Of a stretch of DNA of 64,000 nt, positions 45,526 to 56,192 are shown piece by piece. How positions within the stretch are numbered: position 1 is the stretch's first letter; the number at the start of each line of letters is the position of its first letter. The DNA lies in contig OZ020517.1 of NCBI GenBank assembly GCA_963971425.1, forward strand, positions 3,908,501-3,972,500, written 5' to 3'. A model generated the notes under the pieces. The model had not been told where the DNA came from. It saw only the letters and a program-made list of their open reading frames with translations, and ran no database searches. The DNA comes from Bryoerythrophyllum caledonicum. Lineage: Eukaryota; Streptophyta; Bryopsida; Pottiales; Pottiaceae. Both the position numbers and the translations under genes were made by a program.

Positions 45526-46826
45526 TTGAAGAACAAACAAGTGAAGACACGACTGGAGTCTCCTGCCATCTATTCCGGTTGCAACCAGATTCTCCGGAAA
45601 TTTTCAAAGCGCTCCCCTCTCTATACGACAATGGCTGATGCGGATTTCAACGACGTGGTGTTAAAGGCCGATATATTTCTTGCCCGGATGAAGCCGTTCG
45701 CCAAAAATCGAAACAGATGTGGCTTCGTGGGAAGGTGGAACTTGATAGAGGGACACCAAGAGGACTTGTTGCGGAAAGCTCATCTGTTTGTCATTCCGCC
45801 GACAGCCACGGTTATACAAATTGACAATGTCTATTGAAGAGGTGGATACGCCACCATTCGTAAAGTCCGCATTGAGGGTGCTTTTGGCATTGAACCATTC
45901 CGAGAATTTGCCGCCAAATTGTCGAACCAATCGGAGACACGGCCGGACTTGGAAAAGTGGAGCTTCAGAATGAGTTGATGGCGGTGACGATTCCACATCC
46001 GGGTGTCATCCAATTCGTGGCCATTTGTCCCGACAAGTACGAAGGCTATGCGTATTGGTGGAATGGCGGGACAATTCGAGAGATTCTGAGTATGGTAACG
46101 ATGTCCATGTACATCGTTATCATAACCGAAATCCGGGAGATTCGAAATTCGAGAGATTTCGAGTATGGTAACGATGTCCATGTACATTTGAACTATGGGA
46201 ATTTCCCCCATGATGAGGTTATTTGAGCTCATTAGTTGGTTTGTTTTTGCAAAAAACAGACCGAGTTTGTGTGGGCGTTGTTGCGCATCATGAACGAGGT
46301 CCACAAGAGCAACAATCTCCACCACGACTTCTCTCCGGACAATATCCTCCTCCACTTCCGTCTAGAAGAATAGCGAGTGTATATTGGAGTATGCGATTGG
46401 GGCATGACCACGAAGGTTACTGAACAAATGCAGTATCTTTATACGTTCACGAATCGTGAAGACATGGCCGAGACTTTGCAAAGGCGATGGTGGGTGGATC
46501 CGCCGGTTGCATATTTGTAGAAACCGGATGCGGATGTGCAAATGATTCCGAAGTTATCGATGGCTTCGAAGGAGTACACTACGGCCCGGATAGCACAACG
46601 AATTAACGGGCGGACAATGTCCATTGACTACGAGAAATTACAACGCAAATCTCGAAATTCCGTAGTATTCTCAAATCAAGAATTTGCAAATACATTTCAT
46701 ATGTACATCGATAGAGTCTGCAGCGAAGGCCGAGAGGACGCTGGACGGTTGTTTCATATCATAACACGCTTCAGCGACACATACAATTGGCCCACGCCTC
46801 TTGAGCATTTTCGGTCTACGTATTAG
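45526..46826 (+). pseudogene. Protein kinase pseudogene
   Basis: Broken pieces of one kinase-like domain run in order. The frame at 45526 continues through a TGA at 45835-45837 into a glycine-loop region (GGYATIRKVRIEGAFG). After a frameshift comes a helix C-like ELQNELMAVTIPHPGVIQF and a hinge (YEGYAYWWNGGTIREIL). A stretch of about 70 bp has then been duplicated (GTAACGATGTCCATGTACAT at 46097-46116 and 46169-46188). Next is the catalytic loop IMNEVHKSNNLHHDFSPDN with HHD in place of HRD, then VYIGVCDWGM in place of the DFG motif. The C-terminal part is 46536-46826. At least four stops or frame changes make it non-functional. It lies on the same strand as the hAT pseudogene, 1.7 kb downstream, so transposon capture is possible. 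Subfamily unknown. Confidence 0.75.
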
Positions 46827-47089
46827 TAATACATAGGTTTTATTTTATTCCTTCCGGCATTGTTAGATTGTATTTGATAGCATGCACGTTTTAAAGTGAC
46901 TGTAGCAATAGTCTTAGATTAATATGTATTGCATGCCTTTGAAATTTAGGCACGACAAGAATTTAATTTTTTTTCATATAGCCGTGTAAAGGTCGACATT
47001 TATTGTATTTTATATGGTTTTGCTTGTGGCATATTTCCGATTTTTCAACTTATCAATGTGTTCTATTTCAGAATTATTGAAGAAAAAAA

Positions 47090-47470
47090 TTTAAAAGGAG
47101 ATCACCTCAAAATATCCAAATCCAACCTTATGATGATATTTCCCTACACACCAATTTTTAGAGGTAGAGAGAAACAATAGCATATTCAAAACAAGTGCAC
47201 AAATACTGGAATTTAAAAAATGCCATTCCAAATTTTAATTTTTGTGACCTAAATTTGTTTCCAAATGATAATCCAAACTATGAATAAGAAGGTTTTCACT
47301 ACATGTTGAAAAAGCAAAATGTGAAAAATATGATGATCTCTAGGTTTTATGTAGAGAAGACACATTTCAAATTTTATGAGTTTGGGTTTGAAATTTTTTG
47401 TTAGTGCCCATGGCAGTAAATCATGCATAACCTCAACCATTTTATGTTTTTCAATATAATTTAGCATTTC
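47090..47470 (-). repeat. Fragment of the 1.1-kb TTAA element family
   Basis: Matches the interior of 54878-55809 in the same orientation (TACACACCAATTTTTAGAGGTAG, AGCATATTCAAAACAAGTG, GATAATCCAAAC, GATCTCTAGGTTTTATGTAGA). Both ends are missing. Confidence 0.65.
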
Positions 47471-48451
47471 TAGAAATTACCCCCATTTGAAACGCCTTCT
47501 CCGTCCCTACTCATACAACATGTCTCATATATACTTACTTGCCTTAGAAGTTAAATATCCGTACTTCAACATTTTTACTCTGTCAAAATATACTATTTCT
47601 TTGTCTATTTATGTACTTTTCAATACACATCTAACTATATGAGAATTTGGTCTACTCCATGGAATAATTTCCACACCCATTTGCATCTATAAAAGTTCAA
47701 TACGGTTCGCGATTGCTTTGCAACGCATTAAAACAACCATTTCAATGCGTTTCCTATACTACAAAATAATTTTAAAAATTATTCATTTGAAAATTTTATA
47801 GAAAATTGGAAGAGTAGAGAAGGAGCGGGTTACAAACATTAAGTGTTTGTTAATAGTGTTGGTGATGATTCTTAACACTTAGCCATAGTCATCCACAGAC
47901 GATTTTTCATCTGGAGACTATTTTTCGTCCACGGACCGTTTTTTCAACCACGGACTGTTTTTTCAACCACGGACTGTTTTTTCAACCACGGACTGCTTTT
48001 CATCCGCAGTGGATGAAACTAAAATTTGGCCAGATTATATTAACAGTGAGTTAATATCTCCTAAAATAATCATTATTTTTGAATTCCGACTTTGGATTTC
48101 GGCTCTCTAGGGGGGTTTTCATTTGGTAGAAAGAAAAATAAATTGTGTAGAAGTTTTTTCAAAAACCACATTCTTGTGAGTGTTTATAAATCATTTTAAG
48201 GAAGTTCAATGCCTACCTTTGTAGGTAGATTGCTAGGGCATATTTACTCGGTTTTAAATATCCATAACAATTTGAAGCAATGAAGTATATGCAATGAATA
48301 ATACAAACATGCATACATTAAAATGCAAAGGCATCCAAATATGAATAGAAAAAATGCTTATAGGAAGATTTTGTTGTATTCGTTGATATTGTATAATGTA
48401 TTTGGTCTACTATTTGGTGTACTCTATAGAGTAATTTTCACATACTAAAAT
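47471..48451. other. AT-rich intergenic with a short tandem repeat
   Basis: At 47930-48005 a 20-bp unit CCACGGACTGTTTTTTCAAC is repeated about three times with diverged flanking units. Otherwise nothing recognised. Confidence 0.5.
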
Positions 48452-48861
48452 AACCTTAGAACAGAACTTATGGCCATACGGAAAACACTACAAATCATCA
48501 CAACAAAATACATCAATGAACCCGCACAGACATTCACTGATTGTATCAATGCACTTCATCTACTAAACACCCAAATAACACACCCTACCCTCCACAATAG
48601 CCACTCCGACCAAACTATTCTAATGTCGATGGTCCACATGTTACAAAACCAAACACAGATAACAACCCTTCACAAAGTTAGAGCCCATGCCAATATTGAT
48701 GGAAACGAACAAGCAGATAAACTTGCAAATGAAGGCCGCAAAAAATCGCATAAAAATACCAACGACTCGTACGAACATGCACATGCTACCCCATACTACT
48801 TCCAAAAGAAGATTGGCCTTCTAAAGAAGATACCCCCGATAAAGGCCCCGTTAGATTCTTG
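48452..48861 (+). pseudogene. LINE RNase H domain (5' truncated)
   Basis: Reads RTELMAIRKTLQII, with the catalytic Glu region of RNase H1, then FTDCINALHLLNTQ with the third acidic residue, then TTLHKVRAHANIDGNEQADKLAN with the conserved His and final Asp. The first catalytic Asp lies upstream of the truncation. The frame closes at 48860 and continues in the next frame as MNKYLKKHDLYNN. RNase H in a LINE that also carries the endonuclease at 49190-49740 is a combination known from Dualen-type elements. Confidence 0.78.
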
Positions 48862-49740
48862 AACAAATATCTCAAGAAACATGACCTCTATAACAACCTT
48901 GTCACAATCGCAGAAAACAACCTAGAAAAATGGGTTGGCAACAACAAAATAGACAATGAACTCTCTACGAACTTCTGGAAGAATCCCATCATCTCCGACT
49001 CACAAATAATATGCCTCATCGAATTCCGTAGCAAACGATATATGGAAAACGCTTGAAAACAACTCTTCTTTGGAATAGAAAGATTCCCATCTATAACATG
49101 CCCCATATGCACTTCTACGGACCCCGACAAATGGCTCCATGTTCTATCTAAATGCCGAAACCATCACATACACTCCTTAATTGTCAAAAGACATAACAAA
49201 GCGGTATGGGAAATTAAAAAACTAATTACCTCCCATAACAAATCACGATGTTTTATCCACATGAATGTCGGCACCTTTAATAACAACCCACAAGGAAATA
49301 CGGTCCCCCCCTGGCTACTCCCCTGTACATGCGCAACTTAGCGTTGTCACTGTAACACTAGACTCAAACCAAACATACTTTGCATTCGAGGCCTACCATA
49401 CAATGACCGCGCACCCGACCACATTAACCAAGACTATACCATTCAATTCATCAAATTCACATATTGTAATGATAGATTCTCCCCAGAAACAATTGAAAAT
49501 AAAATGAATAAATACTAACCCCTTATTGATGACATCATTGCCCTGGGATGGAAAGTGGACCCTCTAATTGTAATCACAGCCGGTGCTCGTGCACCACCTT
49601 TATCACATCTATAGAATCTTTGACGATACCTTTAAAATCTCCATCGAAATAATTTCACACACTTTCAATAACATTAACACCATTGCCATTCAAGATGCCA
49701 TGTCCATTCTACTACACAAACGCAAAATTGAAAACAACCA
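48859..49740 (+). pseudogene. LINE zinc knuckle and restriction-like endonuclease region
   Basis: One frame with three nonsense codons until a deletion near 49590. The knuckle is CPICTSTDPDKWLHVLSKC, i.e. C-x2-C-x9-H-x4-C, close to the CCHC motif that precedes the REL nuclease in R2-type LINEs. KRHNKAVWEIKKL follows, then the endonuclease with KPNILCIRGLPYND (KPN, catalytic Asp changed, as in copy 2) and FIKFTYCNDRF (the Glu of copy 1 is Lys here). After the deletion the next frame keeps NINTIAIQDAMSILLHKRK. Two catalytic positions are lost, so this copy is dead. Confidence 0.8.
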
Positions 49741-49850
49741 AGCCCTCCCCGACACGGTGTCTGGTGGGCATGGTCTTTGTGGTGGAAAAAATAGTCCCTT
49801 TATTCACGCTGGCCCCTTCCCAGACCGGCGTTCTTCTTCTTACTTTAACT

Positions 49851-50039
49851 TTTTGGTGAGAAATACTCAAGGAATTTTAGGGATACACGTTGTAAAAAGA
49901 AATTTGTTGAAAATGTAATGATATGAAATTTTCTTGAACTTATATAAGGTGAATGAAATGTTGGAATGTACAAAAATTTCTCATTCCACACATCCACTTA
50001 TACTAAAAATCCATCAATAAAATTCATTTGGAAACGCGT
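49851..50039. other. AT-rich flank of LINE copy 3
   Basis: Nothing recognised. Confidence 0.4.
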
Positions 50040-50214
50040 AAGATGCATTGTACATCCATCGTTCACATTGACATGGCCGCAACGTAGAAATATTTAATAA
50101 ACATCCATTTGAAGATCTTAAAAAATGACCATTTAAATTTATAAAGTAGCCAATATTGTTCTCGCTCAAAGACATTCTCCACATGGATTACATTACAATG
50201 TGCCCATGTATGAT

Positions 50215-50545
50215 TAATCTTCATCTGAGTCACTATCACATCTTTGACTTGGCCCAGCGCCACTTGAGTACGGCCTGCTTGAATAAACATCATACAAGTT
50301 ATTGTACTACCTATGCATGAAGCGGGTTTCATCTTCGAGCCTGCGGATGTACGCTTCTTGGCTCTATATTGTGGCTTCACGCAATTGTCTCTCAAACCCG
50401 GCATCCTCATCATCATGAGGTCCAAACATTGGTGGAGGTGTGTTGTCACTCTCATATGTGCTCCGGCCATATCCATCGTACGAGACGGGTGCATAGTTTG
50501 GGGTGTGGTGTTCTTCCTCTTTTCTTTGGAGCAACGGGCCGATTA
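50215..50545 (-). pseudogene. Low-complexity acidic/coiled-coil ORF remnant
   Basis: Reading the minus strand from 50545, one frame gives EEEHHTPNYAPVSYDGYGRS, then FGPHDDEDAGFERQLREATI, a stop, SQEAYIRRLEDETRFMHR, a stop, and a Ser/Asp-rich end (GAGPSQRCDSDSDED). Acidic tails of this type close many plant hAT and PIF transposases, but no catalytic part is near. It lies downstream (on its strand) of the GC-rich island at 50690-50880. Origin uncertain. Confidence 0.35.
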
Positions 50546-50689
50546 GATCTTGGCATCTTCCCTAATTAGAACAAATAATTAATTGAATTAAAGAAAATTA
50601 AATGAATTAAAAACTAATGAGTGCACTCGAAGGCGCGCAAGCGATGAGGCAGAAAATGCCAAAGCGACAAGCTCGCCCACTAAAGTGTG

Positions 50690-50880
50690 GAAGAATGGTG
50701 GGCCTTCCGCCTTCAGTTCCGACTGAGGATGGCGGATGGCAGTGGCGGACGGTCGGGAAACCGTCCGGGCCGTCCGATGGCGGACGGCCGCGTTGTCGCC
50801 ACCGACAATCGCGACCGTCGGACCGGTCGCGACATGCTAATCGGACGGCCGTGGCCGTTCGTAGCTGTCGGATTGGGCAA
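50690..50880 (-). repeat. GC-rich CGGACGG island
   Basis: Repeated CGGACGG, CCGTCCGGGCCGTCCG and GGACCGGTCGCG-type motifs, like 41480-41940 and 55850-55990. Confidence 0.6.
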
Positions 50881-51179
50881 CCTCCCCTCTCTGTGCCTCC
50901 ATTTCTCTCCTCCCTTCCAAACTCTCTCCCCTTCGAACTCCCTTCCCTGTCCTCCACTTCCTTTTCTGGGACGGTTGACATTGCACGTGCACTCCAAATC
51001 AGGAGATAGAGTCACGTGCATTATTGGTCACAAGAATGTCGGGAAGATTTTATGCGCATTCACGAGGATATTCCATTGTGCGCGCGGAAGCATACGAATT
51101 ATATAATTTCTTAATAATGGTTCTACTTAAAATATCCTACATAACATATAAGAGATGCTCGTATCCTTTTTTAATCTTT

Positions 51180-52110
51180 GACGAACCAAGAGGAAATTGG
51201 AATGGCCCACGGGCACAATGTTCCAAGGGCCAAGGATACATTGCCCACGGCATAGACATAACTTTGTATGGGAGGATTTTTGGCCCCTACAAGACTAAAT
51301 CTCCTTCGCGACGAGTTTTCAATTTTGGGCGGATTTCTAGAATTCGAAAAAAAAAAAATCTTTTGAAAATTTTATGTTAGATTGTCCCTGGGAAGAGCTA
51401 TTTGAATGTATTAATTATAATTTTTTGGATTTGAGGTTTCAAATTTAGTAGCACCCGTAGTGGAAAATGGAGAGCCCGGGCATCTAAATACTTTTCTTGT
51501 AATTTTCTATTGACATTGAGGTTTTCATACTCATGAAGAATATAACCTTTTTTAAAGATTTCCAAAAAAAATGATTGTCTTTATTGTAAGATCGCATTTT
51601 ATTCCAAGTAAAATATTTTCACCCTTTTTTGGGCAATGTGCAATAAAACTTCTTCTTTTCCTCATAAAACTTACAAATTTTTACATTTTTCACTTTTTGA
51701 TTTTTTCTTTCGAAAAATGTGCTCTAGAGTCTACACCCTTTTACTGACTGATTGGATAAGCATTCTAAAAGATATTTAGTTCACAAGTAATTATAACCTG
51801 AATTGGCAATTCTTGAACCTCTACTTGTTGCTCAAATTTTTTGAAGATGCTACACCCCTCTTTTACCTCTAGAAATTGGTGTACAGGGAATGAACATGAT
51901 GCTTAAGACAATGGTAAAAGATTTGGAACTTCTGTACTTTAAACATTTCATAGAAAGTGAAGTCAAAGTCTACGGACCCGGGAAGAAAACTCAACCATTG
52001 CTTTCACGTTAGACACTATAATCTATCAATCCGTGCGGTGGATTGCAACTAAAAGAGTATGGCGTGTTCATATAGAAGTCTTTTCTAAGATTTTATGGCT
52101 GAATATCCAA
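51180..52110 (+). repeat. Diverged copy of the 1.1-kb TTAA element
   Basis: Same order of blocks as 14960-15900: GGTTTGAAAGTTAGTACCAC-like segment near 51430, TCTATTGACATTGAG, TTTACATTTTTCACTTTTT, AACCTCTACTTGTTG, TTTCACGTTAGACACTATAATC. Neither TTAA terminus is preserved. Confidence 0.65.
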
Positions 52111-52985
52111 ACCTAACTTTAAAATGTGATTCATTGCCGCTTTTTTTACAGTGATGGTTTTGGACTAGTTATTGAGCTAATGGCTCTATGGTCCTTTACA
52201 AAGACCATCTATGCCATTTTGTGGAATATCAAACATGGATGCGCCTTCTACAAGATTTGTGGGAAGAGAATGTGGTTATGGAATGGGCCGTTATACGATA
52301 AAGGGTTGGATATCGAGCACCTCCAACAACAATGACAAAAGTTTCCATGGATTTTGGGTTTTTTCATGGTGATAACTAATACAATTTTATTTTGAAGCGC
52401 CCAACAAACATGAAATTGACAACTCTGAAAGTTTCAATTTACAAGAAAACTAAAAATTATTGTACATAAAATCCACAAGAGAATTAGACCTTTTCCCATA
52501 TGTAGGATTTCTTATTTTTTAATTCTTGTGTAATGCGATGAATATTTCCGTGTAATTTTCAATTTTGTTTTGAGCTTCCATATTTATTACAAAAAAACTT
52601 ATTAATTTTTCAATTTTGTTCCAGTATTTTCCTTGCGTCAAAAAAACATTACAAAAATAAGAAATACCACATGTGGAACTCCATCAGAAAAATACGAGAC
52701 CCTAGATTTCATATGAAAAATATTTAATATTCATCTAAAAAGAGCCGAATACAACTTGCATCCAATGATAAGTAAAACTTAATACAACATGTTCATAAAG
52801 GATGTCGTGTACAAAAAAAAATGAAAACTCTATACAATATCTTGTATGTAGAGACAATTTGAGAAATATATAGAAATCCTACACACGTATGATATTTGCA
52901 TAAGAATGTAACCTATGTTTATGTTATAATGTATTATGGACACGTTACCAACTTTGTACTACTAAGAACATCATTTATTTGAAGA
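52111..52985. other. AT-rich DNA, no gene
   Basis: Very AT-rich, nothing recognised; the 69-codon frame at 52126-52335 has no support. Confidence 0.4.
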
Positions 52986-53690
52986 TGCCATATACATTTG
53001 GTTCCTATCGACCGCACGGATTGATAAATCATGGTGTTTATAATCCAAACAACAACTCATTCTCTTCCCTGCGTTGATCCATAATCATGAGACTTTGACA
53101 ACACTATGTATCATTTTTATGTAATATGCAAGGTCTCAATCTTTTACCCTTGTCTTAAACTCTAAAGGAACACGGCCAATTTAGCTAAAAACTTAGTCCA
53201 AAACCGTCACATTGAAAAAGAGGCATAGCAATCAGATTTTTCAAGTGATCTTTAGATTTTCAACCGTAAGATTCATAAGTAGACTTCTATATAAACACAC
53301 CATGCTCTTATGGTTGCAATCCACCGCATGGATTGATAGATTATAGTGTGTAAAGTAAAAACAATGGTTCATTTTCTTCCATCGTTGACTCGTACCCTAG
53401 ACTTTGACTTTGTTTTCTATAAACTTTTTACAATCCAAAAGTTTGTAATTTTATAATGTTATGTGAAGCATAATGTTAATTCCATATACACCAATTTGTA
53501 GAGGTAGAAAACCGGAGTAGCATATTCAAATAAATTTGTGCAAGGAGTGGAGGTTCAAACAAGGCCAATTCACATTTCATTTTTTTGTGCACCAAATGTC
53601 TTTTAGAATTTTTATCCAAACAATCAATGAGAAGGTCTATAACACATCTTGTACAAGAGAAAACAAGATGTGACAAATTTAATAAAGTGT
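52986..53690 (-). repeat. Two adjoining fragments of the TTAA element family
   Basis: 52986-53155 and 53156-53690 both match the minus orientation of the family (CCGCACGGATTGATA occurs in each). The second begins TTAAACTCTAAAGGAACACGG, a worn version of the TTAACCACTAAAGGACCACG end at 54874, so a solo end is retained. Confidence 0.6.
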
Positions 53691-54260
53691 ACATTTATAA
53701 TTGTCCCTCTCTTTCTCGTTCTCTTCTCCTTCTAGTTTAGTTGAAAGTTTCATTTTTATTTGGTTGTCCCTGTCTTCCTTTTGTCTTTTAAAAAAAAATT
53801 GGAATGTTCCTCCCCAAACTCACACCTTCTAAATTACTTAATATCTAAATCAATAATTGTCCCTAAAGCCTAAACCCTCTTCCTTCCCTTCTAATTTAAT
53901 AAAGACTTCATTTATAATTGTCCGTCTCTCGTTTTTGCCTCCCAATTTTGATTTGTTTTTTGAAGAACCTTCTTATTTTTATTTTTAACTTTTTGCATTC
54001 TTCTCCACTCCTTCCAATAAAAAGAAAATGGAATTCTTTTGCCTTGGATCCTCTTCTTCTAATTTAACTAAGATCTTCGTGAACAATTGTCCATCTCTTC
54101 CTTCTCCACTTACTCCATCTATCCCTTCTCCACTCACTCCATCTATCCCTTCTCCACTCACTCCATCTAAATAAAACGAGATCTACATTTATAAATGTCC
54201 CTCTCTCTCTCCCTCCCTTCTCTTTCCGTTCTTGTTCATATCTCGAATTTTGTAGATTGT
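53691..54260 (+). repeat. Degenerate CT-rich tandem repeat
   Basis: A unit with CATTTATAATTGTCCCTCTCT followed by a CT-rich run recurs near 53690, 53905, 54070 and 54185 in increasingly diverged form. Inside it a 26-bp unit (CACTCCATCTATCCCTTCTC plus CACT) is repeated two to three times at 54105-54170. Confidence 0.6.
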
Positions 54261-54341
54261 CACTCTCTTCCTTTTGTCCTCTTCATTTATTTATTTGTTT
54301 TTTTTTTCCTATTTAAAAAAAATTCCTCCCGACTCCTTTAA

Positions 54342-54555
54342 CCCCTAATGGTCTAAGCCATTTTAGATTAATCTCTACTTTGATGATTAAAACTACGAAG
54401 AAGAACATATTGAAATTGAAACCATAGGATTTCCTTCTAAACTCATATGAGATAATGTGGTAAAATTTTTGTGAATTCTGATTGTACGGATTGAAAGCTA
54501 TTTACTTGTTAAAGTTTACATTTCTGTACCCCGGAGACACTTAGGGTAATAGGGG
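54342..54555. mobile_element. 214-bp MITE flanked by TTAA
   Basis: TTAA (54338-54341) then CCCCTAATGGTCTAAG; right end CTTAGGGTAATAGGGG then TTAA (54556-54559). The ends are imperfect inverted repeats and start with the same CCCCTA as the 1.1-kb family, but the interior differs. Confidence 0.6.
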
Positions 54556-54877
54556 TTAAATCGACAAAAAGAAATGAAAGCCTTTGTGCCTTTTGTTAAA
54601 GTAAAAGTCAACTTAGAAACGATGAGTAGATTCTATATCCGCTTAAGGTAAGAGGAACTTATGTTTCAATATCCGCTCAAAGTAAAGTGAGCTTGTAGTT
54701 TACTTTGCCTTCTATGGTTGGAGGAAAGTATATAAGGCAATTCTTCCACGGAGTTGAAAAAATTTCTCCATAGCTAATATATTTCAAATATATTTGTGTT
54801 ATTTGCTCTCTCTCTAATATTTTGGTTTCCCTAGAGTCTGTAGCTCTATTTCCTTACGGTAAATAGCTCCATCTTAA

Positions 54878-55809
54878 CCACTAAAGGACCACGACCACTT
54901 TCGATCTAAAACCAGTCCAAAATTGCCACTGCCAAAAAGAGACATGAAAATCACATTTTAAATTGAATTTAGAATATTCAACCATAAGATCTTAAAATAG
55001 ACTTCTATATAAAAATTTCATAGAATTTTGGTTGGATTGAGTAGATCAGCACAATTCAAAACAATGGTTCATTTTCTTCCTTGCATTGAGTAGATCAGCA
55101 GACTTTGACTTCACTTTGTATCAAATTCTTGCATTGTACAAGGTCTAAATCTTTTACCATTATCTTAAGCATGATGTTATTTTCCAAAACACCAATTTTT
55201 AGATGTAAAAAAGGGGTGTAGCATATTCAAAACAAGTGTGCAAAGAGTGGAGGTTCAAAAATTGCCATTTCACGTTTTATTTTTTTGTGAACTACTTATG
55301 TATTCGAATGATAATCCAAACGGTCAATAATAAGGTTTTCACCACATATTGTTGTTGAAAATGTGAAAGTAAAACGTGAAAAATAAAAAGTGAAAAATGT
55401 GAAGATCTCTAGGTTTTATGTAGAAAAGATGAATTTTTTTCTCCCCGTTGCCCGACAATGTGTGAAAATGTTTGATTTGGAATAAAATGGCTTTTTACAC
55501 TATAAACAAGATTTTTTTGGTTATTTTTTCCAAAAAAGGAAATATTAGTTATATGTGTGAAAAATCTCAATATCAATAGAAACTTTTGTCAATTTTTTTG
55601 GAGGTGCCTGGAGTCCCCATTTTTTTTACTATGAGTGGTACTAACGTTCAAACCACAAATCCAAAAAATAAAATAAAAATATCTCCACAAAGCTCTTATC
55701 AGAGGCTATCTTGTATAAAATTTTCATTTTAAAACGATTTTTTTTTCTGTTCGTAGATACATGCCCAAAATCCAATTTGACCCTGGAGGGACGTTTGGTC
55801 CTTTAGGGG
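54878..55809 (-). mobile_element. TTAA-flanked TIR element, 932 bp
   Basis: TTAA (54874-54877) followed by CCACTAAAGGACCACG; right end TTTGGTCCTTTAGGGG followed by TTAA (55810-55813). The interior is the diverged reverse complement of 14871-16021. No coding capacity. Confidence 0.75.
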
Positions 55810-55849
55810 TTAACACCTTTCAATATTTTTTTCGAAAAAAAAAAAAAAA

Positions 55850-55990
55850 AAGGTTCGTGTCCGCAAGTGGACGGCCGGCCCATTGGCCGCCTCCCAGCTC
55901 GGTGGGCCCGTCCGATTTTCCGTCCGCCGGTTTGGATGGCCGCCCGGATAGGTTAGGCGGCGGTCAGCGTATACAAGCCAACGGCCGCTT
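55850..55990 (+). repeat. GC-rich CGGACGG/GGCCGCC island
   Basis: Contains GTGGACGGCCGGCCCATTGG, CCGTCCGATTTTCCGTCCGCC and GGCCGCCCGGATAGG. It lies about 200 bp before the ORF at 56193, mirroring the island before the hAT pseudogene. Confidence 0.55.
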
Positions 55991-56192
55991 ATTTTTTACT
56001 CACTTCCTCTCCTCTCATGCCGAGTCGGACGTGCTGAAATTACAATTTTTTTGTACTTGTTGCTCCTACTAGGTGAGGAGATGTGGGTCCTTTTATTGTG
56101 ACCGAATATTTTGTTATTTAATTTGCCAAACCATTCATTCTCGAATAAATACCGGAGTCTCGGCGCTTGTTTTTTTTAAAAACAAGCATACC

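Larger units (their letters stand above)
48452..49850 (+). mobile_element. LINE 3' end, copy 3: RNase H, zinc knuckle, endonuclease and tail
   Basis: The longest copy. It starts inside the RNase H domain and runs through the CCHC knuckle (about 49098-49154), the KRHN motif (49186), the endonuclease region (to about 49740) and a shortened 3' tail (49755-49850) with hairpin and TTC-rich end. A 5' truncation like this is typical of LINE insertion. It carries a TGA at 49054, TAG at 49339 and TAA at 49516 in one frame, and a one-base deletion near 49590. Confidence 0.82.
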
